The notes below the pieces were generated by a model. That model saw nothing but the letters and a program-made list of their open reading frames with translations, had not been told where the DNA came from and made no database searches. A stretch of 64,000 nucleotides of DNA from Haemophilus parainfluenzae. Lineage in GTDB: Bacteria > Pseudomonadota > Gammaproteobacteria > Enterobacterales > Pasteurellaceae. The DNA lies in NCBI RefSeq assembly GCF_003252725.1, contig NZ_QEPO01000002.1, positions 310,001 to 374,000 of the forward strand, written 5' to 3'. Positions 51,299 to 60,441 of the stretch are shown here, in pieces (the first letter of the stretch is position 1; the number at the start of each line of letters is the position of its first letter). The position numbers and the translations under genes were made by a program.

Positions 51299-53494
51299 TT
51301 ATTCTGTTTCTTTGGCCGCTTCAGCAGCCGCTTTTTTTGCTTTAGCTCTTGCTATGGCTGCTGCGATAGCGGCTTTTTTCGGATCAAGTGCGGTTGGATT
51401 TTCATCTGTTTTTTCTACCGAACTTTCAGTTTCATTTGTTGTAACTGCTTCACTTTGAGCTGCAGCTTTCTTCGCTTTGGCTCTCGCAATGGCTGCAGCT
51501 ACCGCGGCTTTTTTCGGGTCAGGTGCGGTTGAATTTTCATCCGTTTTTTTGACCTCGTTTTCAGTTGCATGTGTTGTAACAGTTTCACTATTAGCGGCGG
51601 CTTTCTTCGCTTTGGCTCTCGCAATAGCTGCAGCTACTGCGGCTTTTTTCGGATCAAGTGCGGTTGGATTTTCATCTGTTTTTTCGACCGCACTTTCAGT
51701 TACATGCGTTGTAACAGTTTCACTATTAGCGGCAGCTTTCTTAGCCTTCGCTCTTGCTAGAGCAGCTGCAACAGCCGCTTTTTTCGCATCTTTTTCGTCA
51801 GTTTGTGACGTTGTTGCATCCGTCATAGCGCCAGTATCTGCTTGTGCTTGTTGTTTAGCTAGGCGACGGGCTTTACGCTGCTCCATGAGCTCATGGTTAT
51901 CCGGTAAGATTTCGCCTTTCTCAGATACGATAGTTTTTGTTTCTTTATTTGCGGCTGAACCCGCTTGTTTTGCTTTCAGTCGTTCTAACGCTGCTTTAAC
52001 GGGGTCTTCACCTTTTTGTTTTGCAAGTTCTTCACGGCGAGCTTCTGCAGCACGTTGTGAACGAGCTTTACGCTCTTGTTCTTCACGCTCCATACGAGCT
52101 TGTTTGGCTTCAAAACGGATTTTGGCTTCTTCAGCTTTTTTCGCTTTTTCTTTAATTTCCCAAATTTTGGCTTTTTCTTGTCGGAAATATTGAATAAGCG
52201 GAATATGGCTTGGGCAAACATAAGCACACACGCCACATTCAATACAATCTTTTAAGCAATATTCTTCTGATTTTTGGTGATCCTCACTGCGAGCATACCA
52301 ATAAAGTTGCTGTGGCATTAAATTGACAGGGCAAGCATCAGAACAAGCAGAACAGCGGATGCAAGATTGCTCCGGTTCAGGTTCACCATATTCAAAATGA
52401 TCAGGTGCTAATAAACAGTTAATTAATTTAGTGACGGGCGCATTGAGATCTGAAAGTTGCAATCCCATCATCGGTCCACCTGCGAAAACAGGGAAACGTT
52501 CGTCATATTGGTAACCAACTTGCGCTAATAAGTGGTCAACTGGTGTACCTAAGCGAACCCAGTAGTTGCCTTTCTCTGAAATTTTATCACCCGTAAGCGT
52601 AACGACACGCTCAATTAAAGGCTCATCATTAATGACCGCTCTTTTCACCGCAAAAGCTGTACCGACATTATGCATCAATACGCCAATATCGTAAGAACGT
52701 CCGCCACTTGGCACTTCCATGCCGGTAAGCAAATAAATCAGCTGTTTGGCTGCACCGGATGGATATTTAGTCGGAATAACGCGCAATTCAATGTCATTTG
52801 CACCATGTAGTGATTGTTGAATAGCTTGAATCGCTTCAGGTTTATTGTCTTCAACTGCAATCACCACTTTTTCAGGGCGTAGGATATAACGTAAGATGCG
52901 AATCCCTTCGATCATTTCATCGGTGTAATCACGCATTAAGCGGTCATCACAGGTAATATAGGGTTCACATTCTGCGCCGTTAATAATTAAGAGTTTAACT
53001 TTCTTTTCAGCTGATTGGATTTTGGCGGCAGTTGGGAATACCGCACCACCTAAGCCGGCAACGCCAGCTTGATAAATACGATCAATAAGTTGTTCGACAG
53101 ATAATGTGAAGAATTCTTCAAGTGGAAATTGCTCACGCCATTTATCCAAGCCATCCGCTTGAATATGAATCATGTCCTCGGTTAAACCAGAAGGATGCGG
53201 TGCGACGTGTTTTCCGATAAATTTTACCGTACCAGAAGTTGGTGCATGAACAGGCAAGATTCTTAAGCCATTACATTGTGTCAAAGGTTGGCCTTTTAGG
53301 ACATAATCGCCTTCTTTAACTAATACATTTCCTGCAGTGCCGGCATGTTGTTTAATCGGCACATAAAAATCATGAGCAAGTTCTGATTGCTGAATAGGGG
53401 ATTGGTTTGATTGAGATTTCATTTCAGGTGGATGAATACCACCTTTAAAATCCCAAATTTTGCCGGAGTTAAATCTTGTTAATACATCAGCCAT
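51299..53494 (-). CDS. rnfC: RnfC/RsxC, NADH-binding Fe-S subunit with repeated tail
   Basis: 731 aa from ATG 53494. N-terminal domains with [12 protein letters not shown] (NADH/FMN region, about 135-150) and [14 protein letters not shown], then two 4Fe-4S motifs: [14 protein letters not shown] (about 370-385) and [14 protein letters not shown] (about 410-425). A Lys/Glu-rich coil (about 435-500) leads to an Ala/Lys-rich C-terminal tail of 45-residue repeats. It overlaps rnfB by 8 bp. Confidence 0.94.
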   Translation of the reverse strand: MADVLTRFNSGKIWDFKGGIHPPEMKSQSNQSPIQQSELAHDFYVPIKQHAGTAGNVLVKEGDYVLKGQPLTQCNGLRILPVHAPTSGTVKFIGKHVAPHPSGLTEDMIHIQADGLDKWREQFPLEEFFTLSVEQLIDRIYQAGVAGLGGAVFPTAAKIQSAEKKVKLLIINGAECEPYITCDDRLMRDYTDEMIEGIRILRYILRPEKVVIAVEDNKPEAIQAIQQSLHGANDIELRVIPTKYPSGAAKQLIYLLTGMEVPSGGRSYDIGVLMHNVGTAFAVKRAVINDEPLIERVVTLTGDKISEKGNYWVRLGTPVDHLLAQVGYQYDERFPVFAGGPMMGLQLSDLNAPVTKLINCLLAPDHFEYGEPEPEQSCIRCSACSDACPVNLMPQQLYWYARSEDHQKSEEYCLKDCIECGVCAYVCPSHIPLIQYFRQEKAKIWEIKEKAKKAEEAKIRFEAKQARMEREEQERKARSQRAAEARREELAKQKGEDPVKAALERLKAKQAGSAANKETKTIVSEKGEILPDNHELMEQRKARRLAKQQAQADTGAMTDATTSQTDEKDAKKAAVAAALARAKAKKAAANSETVTTHVTESAVEKTDENPTALDPKKAAVAAAIARAKAKKAAANSETVTTHATENEVKKTDENSTAPDPKKAAVAAAIARAKAKKAAAQSEAVTTNETESSVEKTDENPTALDPKKAAIAAAIARAKAKKAAAEAAKETE
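51302..51784 (-). repeat. 135-bp tandem repeat (about 3.6 units) in the rnfC tail
   Basis: On the minus strand units run 51784-51650, 51649-51515, 51514-51380, and a partial 51379-51302. Each encodes 45 residues beginning [18 protein letters not shown] and ending in T-A-L/P-D-P. USS cores occur in the units at least at 51386, 51655 and 51694. Confidence 0.88.
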
Positions 53495-54079
53495 GTGACT
53501 CCGACTCCCCAACCACTAATTTTTTCTCAATTTCTGTGGTATTTACGACTGGAATGACTAATTTAGGATCAAACTTCCAGTCCCAATTATCAATATCTTT
53601 TTTCACTTTAATCATGGAAATACAATCTGTTGGACAAGGTGCTACGCAAAGTTCACAGCCAGTACAGAGATCGGGAATAATTGTATGCATGGCTTTGTTT
53701 GTACCGATAATGGCATCAACAGGGCAGGCTTGAATACATTTAGTACAGCCGATACACATATTTTCATTAATAAAGGCAACCATTTCTTCTGGTTCAGCGA
53801 CATCATCCATTGCAGGTACATCAACACCCATGATTTCGGCAATTTTTACTACCGTAGGACGACCGCCAGGCACGCATTTTGTGATAACGTCACCATTGGC
53901 AATCGCTTCGGCATAAGGCTTGCAACCAGGATAGCCGCATTGCCCACATTGGCTTTGCGGTAAGATGGCATCAATTTTTTCGACGATAGGATCAGCTTTG
54001 ACTTTTAATTTAATCGAAGCAACACCTAAAATCGCACCAAAAATTAAAGCGAGAACGGTTACTGAAATTAAGATAAACA

Positions 54080-54080
<1 letters not shown>
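53487..54080 (-). CDS. rnfB: RnfB/RsxB, Fe-S subunit
   Basis: 197 aa. N-terminal hydrophobic anchor (about 1-25), the 4Fe-4[10 protein letters not shown] region (about 45-55), and two ferredoxin clusters [12 protein letters not shown] (about 110) and [12 protein letters not shown] (about 140). No good ribosome site precedes the ATG: the closest GGA is about 17 bases away, so translation probably depends on the microORF whose stop overlaps it (TAATG). Confidence 0.95.
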
Positions 54081-54789
<709 letters not shown>

Positions 54790-54829
54790 TAAAAAATTTG
54801 GGTTAGTGCGGTCAGTTTTTCCTTTGTTT

Positions 54830-56983
54830 TTATTTGATCATTGGTTCTACCTGGCTATGTTGGAAATAGCGATATAGCTGAGGTAGCAATTGAGAAATCA
54901 AGTTAAGTTGCTGGTATGGCAACGCAAAGACCGAATTGTTTTTGGCTTGGGTTTCATCCCACTGAATTTTTTTAAGGCTTTGTTCAATACTATTTTGGAG
55001 CTTTTCAAAAACTTCAGGACGAAGTTTTTCGATATTTTCCAGTGCATATAAAACCTTTTTCGCAACAGGATAAAAGTCTGACAAAAACTCGGTAGTTTGT
55101 TGTAATTGAGCCATTTTATTGCGATATGCCCCTAAAGCAGAAATATAGCTCAATAGGGAATAATTCATTTTTAACAAGTCAAAACCTTCCTGTAAATAGG
55201 CCTGATATTTCTTCGGCTCATTATTCATATTGGAAAGCGTTGTGCTTAATGCTGCCGCATATTGATGAGCGTTACGGCGTGCAATACGGTATTTTAAATT
55301 ATCGCTTTTACCAAATTGTAGTTGGCTAATAATGTGTAAGAAATATTGTGCATCACTTTGAATCGCTTGACGGCTCACTTTATCAAGTTGGAGATATTTC
55401 CAGTCCGGCCATAGATAAGAAACCGCAAACCATGCAATGGCTGAACCTAATACGGTATCGATGAGGCGAGGAAAGAGCGCCGCCTGAGTATCAAATCCCA
55501 TCACATCAAAGCTGATCAACACTTGCAGCGTAATGAAGAACGTGGAGAAACTGTAATTATTACTTCGGAAGAAGAAAAAGAGCGTACTGGTCACCACCAT
55601 TAAGCCAAGTTTCATCTCTAATGTAGGATTGAGGTAAGGCAATAAGGAGCCAATAATCACCCCTAAAATCGTACCAATAATACGCTGGCGTAACCGCACT
55701 TTGGTTGCGGAATAGTTTGGTTGACACACAAAGACCGCGGTAAGCAAAATCCAGTAACCCAAATTAAATTGGAAAAATTCAACAATTGCGCAACACAAAA
55801 ACACCACGATAGACAAACGTACAGCATGGCGGAAAAGTGGTGATTCAAAAGTGAAATTACTTCCAATAACAGAAAGAATATTTTTTAATCCCGTAATTTG
55901 TTCGGTATGGATTTGTGCAGTTTGCTCATTTTCACTAGTTTCTTGCTCAAGTTGACGTAATTGCCAGTTAATGCTTTGCAGGTTATCAATCAGTGTTTGA
56001 AGGGCAAGCAAAACATTGTTTTGATTGGTATGTTCTTTGCTATAAAGCTCAAGAGATTGAATTGTGCCCATCAATGCTTTTTCTACACGAATATTATAGT
56101 GATAAGGCGTATTCTGACGCAGACAAGCGGTAATATCATGACAAGCTTGTGCTTGTAATTCGAGCAAGCGTTGAATACGGAAAATTAAATCTGTATTTTT
56201 GAGTTGTTCCGCAATTTGTCGATAATCAAAATGTGTGGAATTCGCACGCTCATGAATGTCTTGTGCGGCAAAATAATAGCGAATCATACGTTGTGTGCGA
56301 GCATGGCGATGTTGTCCACGAATACGATAAAAAAGCGCTGTTCTTGCTTGGTTAAAGGCATCCACCATATTGGTGTTTTTCATTGCAAAATTAAGATGTT
56401 TTTTCTCGATTTCATCAATTTCATCAGGATCAAAAAACTCTGATTTGGCATCTAAATAATTACCTAAGGCACAAAACGCTTTTGCCACACTTTCTTGGAC
56501 AGGACGGTTTGGGAAAAATAGATAGACAATGATGGTCACAATACTGTAGAGCAAAGTGCCTAATAAAATCATTACAGGATTGATAAACCAGCTCGCAGAA
56601 TTATCCGGTGTATAAGTGAGGGTGGTATAAATGGCTACCACCAGCGTACCAAATGCAATAGTGCGATAACGTTCACCTACAGCGCCAACCATCGTAAATA
56701 AAAAGGTGATGATGGTCATCAACAATACATATTGAATCGGTTTACCAATATTGAGTTGAACGATGAAGGTTGAAATAGAAAAGGCAATTAATGTGTAAAA
56801 GATATTTTTTAATCGTCCAGTGAGGCGATTATCTAAATCTACTAAACCGCCTGCAATAATCCCTAAAATTAACGGCATGGATTGCGTGGAAATATCAAAA
56901 AACCAGACACCGAACGCTGCAATATTCACTGCAATAAAAATAGGTATTGAAGCGATTACTTTTGCATTAAGCCATTGGTTCAT
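54830..56983 (-). CDS. YccS/YhfK (FUSC)-family membrane protein
   Basis: 717 aa with two blocks of transmembrane helices (about 10-160 and 385-510) and two long cytoplasmic helical regions, the layout of YccS/FUSC proteins, some of which export aromatic acids. The middle region DPDEIDEIEKKHLNFAMKNTN fits YccS. Function is not known. A GGATAT ribosome site precedes the ATG; it lies upstream of rnfA in the same orientation. Confidence 0.87.
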   Translation of the reverse strand: MNQWLNAKVIASIPIFIAVNIAAFGVWFFDISTQSMPLILGIIAGGLVDLDNRLTGRLKNIFYTLIAFSISTFIVQLNIGKPIQYVLLMTIITFLFTMVGAVGERYRTIAFGTLVVAIYTTLTYTPDNSASWFINPVMILLGTLLYSIVTIIVYLFFPNRPVQESVAKAFCALGNYLDAKSEFFDPDEIDEIEKKHLNFAMKNTNMVDAFNQARTALFYRIRGQHRHARTQRMIRYYFAAQDIHERANSTHFDYRQIAEQLKNTDLIFRIQRLLELQAQACHDITACLRQNTPYHYNIRVEKALMGTIQSLELYSKEHTNQNNVLLALQTLIDNLQSINWQLRQLEQETSENEQTAQIHTEQITGLKNILSVIGSNFTFESPLFRHAVRLSIVVFLCCAIVEFFQFNLGYWILLTAVFVCQPNYSATKVRLRQRIIGTILGVIIGSLLPYLNPTLEMKLGLMVVTSTLFFFFRSNNYSFSTFFITLQVLISFDVMGFDTQAALFPRLIDTVLGSAIAWFAVSYLWPDWKYLQLDKVSRQAIQSDAQYFLHIISQLQFGKSDNLKYRIARRNAHQYAAALSTTLSNMNNEPKKYQAYLQEGFDLLKMNYSLLSYISALGAYRNKMAQLQQTTEFLSDFYPVAKKVLYALENIEKLRPEVFEKLQNSIEQSLKKIQWDETQAKNNSVFALPYQQLNLISQLLPQLYRYFQHSQVEPMIK

Positions 56984-57023
56984 ATTGATATCCTTGCTTA
57001 TTGTGTGACTAAAAATTGGATGA

Positions 57024-57050
57024 CAAAAAAGTGAGCGGGAAAGCTCACTT
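57024..57050 (-). terminator. Terminator of yccT
   Basis: On the minus strand AAGTGAGC (57050-57043) and GCTCACTT (57036-57029) followed by a T-run. Confidence 0.75.
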
Positions 57051-57077
57051 CTTTATCAAAGTGCGGTTAAAAAACGA

Positions 57078-57734
57078 TTATTTTTGTTTTTTCGCCCAGT
57101 TTAAGAAACGAGTTTGAGTTTCTTTATCGGCTTGTTGGAACCAGTATTGTAATTGTTGTTCAGCAACATTTTCACCTTGTACAACGACTTTGCCTTTCGC
57201 TGCTTTTCCTGACGCTGCAGGCATCATACCTACTGTCGGTGCCGCTAAAGCTGAAACCGCTGCTGGTGCATTAGATGCATTATACTCAGCAAGATCGTTA
57301 ACAATATTTGCTGATGGGAATAAACCTTCTTGTTTTAAGGTATCCACTTTAGCATCAATCACATTACCTGATTTTGTTTTAACGGTAATTTGTGGTTGTG
57401 CATTAAATTTTTCGCCATCTTCTTGAGAACGAATTTTTTCTGCAGATACCACAACATCATCAGCCGTACCTTTGAAGGTTACAATAATAGGATTAGATTC
57501 AAAAAGTCCTTGGCTAGAACCAGTACCCACGATCTCACCTAAACGTACCACAACTTGTTGTGTTTGGTCAGCTTCTGCATTGAATGATTTTTTTTCTTTT
57601 AGAAGGGATTTACTGGCTTTTTGGCCGTTGATTGCAAGAAACTCAAGGTTTGATGAAGTGGTTACCGTGCCGGCAAAACTGCTCGCACTGACAGCAAGGG
57701 CGACAACACCTAATGCAAACTTACATAATTTCAT
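57078..57734 (-). CDS. yccT: YccT/UPF0319 (DUF2057) exported protein
   Basis: 218 aa with a Sec signal peptide (about 1-21, SASSFAG). Followed by the DUF2057 beta-rich domain (TSSNLEFLAINGQK, QVVVRLGEIVGTGSS), an Ala-rich linker (about 155-175) and a C-terminal segment QQLQYWFQQADKETQTRFLNWAKKQ typical of the family. Function not known. Divergent from acyP. Confidence 0.85.
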   Translation of the reverse strand: MKLCKFALGVVALAVSASSFAGTVTTSSNLEFLAINGQKASKSLLKEKKSFNAEADQTQQVVVRLGEIVGTGSSQGLFESNPIIVTFKGTADDVVVSAEKIRSQEDGEKFNAQPQITVKTKSGNVIDAKVDTLKQEGLFPSANIVNDLAEYNASNAPAAVSALAAPTVGMMPAASGKAAKGKVVVQGENVAEQQLQYWFQQADKETQTRFLNWAKKQK

Positions 57735-57855
57735 AATTACTCCTTTTATTTTTTGAATGAAATTAGATGGTTGTAATGCTATGCTAAATTTTAAAAAATG
57801 GGAATAGGAAAGTGCGGTTAATTTTTAAAAAGTTTTTGTAATAAAGGAGCAAATC

Positions 57856-58125
57856 ATGGCAAAACGATTTGTCGTATATGGTCGAGTTCAAGGGGTAGGA
57901 TTTCGCTATTTTACTTGGAAAGAAGCGGAGAGAATTGGCATTAAAGGCACCGTCAGAAATTGTGTCGATGGCAGCGTGGAAATTGTTGCCGAAGGTAATG
58001 ACGAACAACTACAGGATTTTTATAATTGGTTAAAAGTCGGCCCTAGAACTGCAAGTGTTGAACGAGTTTTAGAGGATAATATTGAAAATAAACGCTATCC
58101 TGACTTTTCTATTATTCACCGTTAA
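57856..58125 (+). CDS. acyP: Acylphosphatase
   Basis: 89 aa. The family motif YGRVQGVGFRYFTWKEA (about 8-24) with catalytic Arg and the later GTVRNCVDGSVEIVAEG with the catalytic Asn are present. Hydrolyses acyl phosphates. AAGGAG lies upstream. A USS follows the stop. Confidence 0.95.
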   Translation: MAKRFVVYGRVQGVGFRYFTWKEAERIGIKGTVRNCVDGSVEIVAEGNDEQLQDFYNWLKVGPRTASVERVLEDNIENKRYPDFSIIHR

Positions 58126-58195
58126 AACTGACCGCACTTTACAGCGTTAATTGATGTTCGTAGAATACGCCGCTTATTTATAAATAGGAAAAATT

Positions 58196-58516
58196 ATGCG
58201 TAATCAAACAAAACTTCATCTTCATCAATTACAACTTGCTATGCAAAAACTTGATTTATGGCAAGCGGTTCCGCCTTCACAAGACGCTTTTTTAAGTGAA
58301 GAGCCTTTTGCTATTGATACCATGTCACCAGAAGAATGGTTGCAATGGATTTTCATTCCAAGAATGTTCGCATTACTTGAAAGTGGAGCAGCGTTACCCT
58401 CAAAAATTGCGGTATCCCCTTATTTAGAGGAAGCATTTAAAGAAGCAGAAGAAGATTTTTTAGTTGAATTATTAACACCATTACGTGAATTAGAAGCCTT
58501 ATTACAAAATCAATAA
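58196..58516 (+). CDS. yqcC: YqcC-family protein
   Basis: 106-aa helical acidic protein with FAIDTMSPEEWLQWIFIPRM (about 38-57) and ALLESGAALP motifs of YqcC (DUF446). Commonly next to truC, which starts at the next base after its stop. Function unknown. Confidence 0.9.
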   Translation: MRNQTKLHLHQLQLAMQKLDLWQAVPPSQDAFLSEEPFAIDTMSPEEWLQWIFIPRMFALLESGAALPSKIAVSPYLEEAFKEAEEDFLVELLTPLRELEALLQNQ

Positions 58517-59233
58517 ATGTTAGAAATTTTATATCAAGATGAATATCTTGTAGCAGTCAATAAACCAGCAGGCATGTTGGTGCATCGTAGTTGGCTTGAT
58601 ACTCATGAAACGCAATTTGTGATGCAAACCTTGCGCGATCAAATCGGGCAGCATGTTTTTCCTATTCATCGATTAGATCGCCCAACATCAGGTGTATTGC
58701 TATTTGCTTTAAATAGTGAAATAGCAAATTTAATGTGTCAGCAATTTGAACAGAAAACGGTGCAAAAATCTTATTTAGCGATTGTGCGAGGTTATTTGCA
58801 TGGCGAAGGACGGATTGATTATCCCCTTAAAATCCAATTAGATAAGATCGCCGATAAATTTGCGCAAGAAGATAAAGCGCCTCAAGAGGCGGTGACGGAT
58901 TATGAAGGCTTAAAAATTGTGGAAATGCCTTATGCGGTTGGGCGTTATCAAACCACGAGATATTCATTAGTGAAGCTAGTTCCCCAAACAGGTAGGAAAC
59001 ATCAGTTACGACGTCACATGAAACATATTTTTCATCCTATTTTAGGTGATACACAATATGGTGATTTACATCAAAATCGTGCTTTAACAGAATATTCTGG
59101 CTGTCAGCGTTTATTTTTACACGCAGATACACTTATTTTTGAGCATCCTATTCATTTAATCAAAATAGAAATTAAGGCTGGTTTAGATGAACAATGGGAG
59201 CACGTGATGGAATTATTTAATTGGTCAATTTAA
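58517..59233 (+). CDS. truC: tRNA pseudouridine(65) synthase
   Basis: 238-aa RluA-family synthase with the catalytic Asp in HRLDRPTSGVLLFA (about 54-67), NKPAGMLVHR near the N-terminus and TGRKHQLRRHM (about 160). Modifies U65 in the tRNA acceptor-T arm. Immediately follows yqcC without gap. Confidence 0.93.
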   Translation: MLEILYQDEYLVAVNKPAGMLVHRSWLDTHETQFVMQTLRDQIGQHVFPIHRLDRPTSGVLLFALNSEIANLMCQQFEQKTVQKSYLAIVRGYLHGEGRIDYPLKIQLDKIADKFAQEDKAPQEAVTDYEGLKIVEMPYAVGRYQTTRYSLVKLVPQTGRKHQLRRHMKHIFHPILGDTQYGDLHQNRALTEYSGCQRLFLHADTLIFEHPIHLIKIEIKAGLDEQWEHVMELFNWSI

Positions 59234-59245
59234 CGAGAAGAAATA

Positions 59246-59410
59246 ATGTTAGATATTAATTTAACCCATGAACAACAACAAAAAGCAGTAGAACAAATTC
59301 AGGAATTAATGGCACAAGGAATTAGTAGCGGTGAAGCAATTCAAATTGTGGCAAAAGCATTACGTGAAATTCATCAAAAAGATGAGAAAGAGACTTCTGA
59401 TAATAAATAA
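59246..59410 (+). CDS. yoaH: YoaH-like UPF0181 small protein
   Basis: 54 aa starting at ATG 59246, 12 bp after truC. Segments [20 protein letters not shown] and [15 protein letters not shown] align well by eye with E. coli YoaH ([21 protein letters not shown]). Function unknown. Confidence 0.9.
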   Translation: MLDINLTHEQQQKAVEQIQELMAQGISSGEAIQIVAKALREIHQKDEKETSDNK

Positions 59411-59556
59411 GTAAAAATTTTGTGATCAATGTATCATTTTTAAAGTTTCGTTGTTGCATAAAAAAATAAAATGTTTGAATATATTTCCAATTGAGGTGAT
59501 AAGGCGTGAGTCTTATTGTTTTTAAGTATTAAGGGCGAAGCCTATAGAGGTCTACT

Positions 59557-59766
59557 ATGGAAATTGGTGTAGTAAAATGGTTTAACAACGCAAAAGGATT
59601 TGGGTTTATTTCTGCAGAAGGCGTGGATACAGACATTTTTGCACATTATTCAGCGATTGAAATGGATGGTTACCGTTCATTAAAAGCAGGTCAACGCGTG
59701 CAATTTGAAGTGATTCACGGCGACAAAGGATCTCACGCCACAAAAATTATTCCGATTGCGGAATAG
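59557..59766 (+). CDS. cspD: Cold-shock domain protein, CspD-type
   Basis: 69-aa OB-fold single-stranded nucleic acid binding protein with RNP1 KGFGFI (about 15-20) and RNP2-like DIFAHYS (about 27-33). The short C-terminus and DTDIFAHYSAIEMDGYRSLK favour CspD (linked to replication inhibition in stationary phase) over CspA. It is preceded by an about 145-bp A/T-rich leader region. Confidence 0.9.
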   Translation: MEIGVVKWFNNAKGFGFISAEGVDTDIFAHYSAIEMDGYRSLKAGQRVQFEVIHGDKGSHATKIIPIAE

Positions 59767-59812
59767 GCGAAACGCTAAAAACGTTTCAAAATCTTCTCTA
59801 TTTAGCATAATC

Positions 59813-59844
59813 AAAAGCCAAGGTTTCGACCTTGGCTTTTTTTC
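59813..59844. terminator. Terminator between cspD and matP
   Basis: AAAAGCCAAGGT (59813-59824) and ACCTTGGCTTTT (59829-59840), a 12-bp perfect stem followed by TTTC; convergent genes share it. Confidence 0.9.
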
Positions 59845-59847
59845 ATC

Positions 59848-60297
59848 TTATTTATTGAGTAAATTTTTCAAACCGGCTTTCATTGCTGTCATTTGGCTTT
59901 CATATAATGCTTTGCTTTCACGTTCATCAATCATATAAGTGATGGTTTCAGAAAGTGTCATTTTCATTTTTCGCGAATATTTAGATAAACGAAGCCAAAC
60001 ACCATATTCTAAATCAATAGATTTTTTCTTCGTTGATTGTTTTTCTGCATTAAAAAAACGTTTACGTCTTGCTCGAATAGCCTGATCAAGCTTAATAGGT
60101 AAATCAAGAGAAAGGTGATTTTTAATCCATTCCTCGATTTTTTCAGGATAATTCTGACATTCTATTAATTCTTGAACTTTGCTTTCTTCTAAGCTTTTTT
60201 CTTCGTAACGGGTAATTTTTTCCCCTTCGCGATGTTTGCGAATGAGATAAATCCATTTCCAGTTTGCTTCTTGGTTTTCTAATTTCTGATATTTCAT
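59848..60297 (-). CDS. matP: MatP, Ter macrodomain organiser
   Basis: 149-aa DNA-binding protein that organises the replication terminus by binding matS sites. An N-terminal four-helix region (about 1-80, NWKWIYLIRKHREGE) precedes the ribbon-helix-helix (about 92-125, KSIDLEYGVWLRLSKYS) and a C-terminal coiled coil. There is no Shine-Dalgarno, and a TATAAT lies 7-12 bases before the ATG, so the mRNA may be nearly leaderless. Confidence 0.9.
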   Translation of the reverse strand: MKYQKLENQEANWKWIYLIRKHREGEKITRYEEKSLEESKVQELIECQNYPEKIEEWIKNHLSLDLPIKLDQAIRARRKRFFNAEKQSTKKKSIDLEYGVWLRLSKYSRKMKMTLSETITYMIDERESKALYESQMTAMKAGLKNLLNK

Positions 60298-60382
60298 CGT
60301 TTTATTATACTTTTTAGTGACGTGGTAACCTCATAAATATACGCGCTTTAAACAAAATTTTCCAGTAGATTTTTATAACGGA

Positions 60383-60411
60383 TTTTCACTCAGTGTGAAG
60401 TGTGCGATAAT
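60383..60411 (+). promoter_or_regulatory. Candidate promoter of ycbZ with a dyad
   Basis: TTTTCA (60383-60388), 17 bases, GATAAT (60406-60411). A small dyad TTCAC-N5-GTGAA (60385-60399) overlaps the spacer and -35. A transcript from here would start near 60418, which excludes the upstream GTG at 60400 as the start codon. Confidence 0.45.
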
Positions 60412-60441
60412 ACCGCCAATTTAATTAAAGCGAGATATGTC

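Noticed and set aside
51302-51784. CRISPR-like array
   Set aside because: The repeated unit is 135 bp, continuous, coding and in frame, with no spacers.
51477-52193. Plus-strand Ala/Ser-rich 238-aa frame within rnfC
   Set aside because: Reverse-strand shadow of the Ala/Lys-rich repeats; no ribosome site and RnfC is well supported.
59411-59556. Possible extra small gene or clear promoter before cspD
   Set aside because: No ORF with a ribosome site and no convincing -35/-10 pair; only an A/T-rich leader.
60400-60441. Upstream GTG start for ycbZ
   Set aside because: The codons coincide with a -10 element, and the encoded residues do not look like the family N-terminus.
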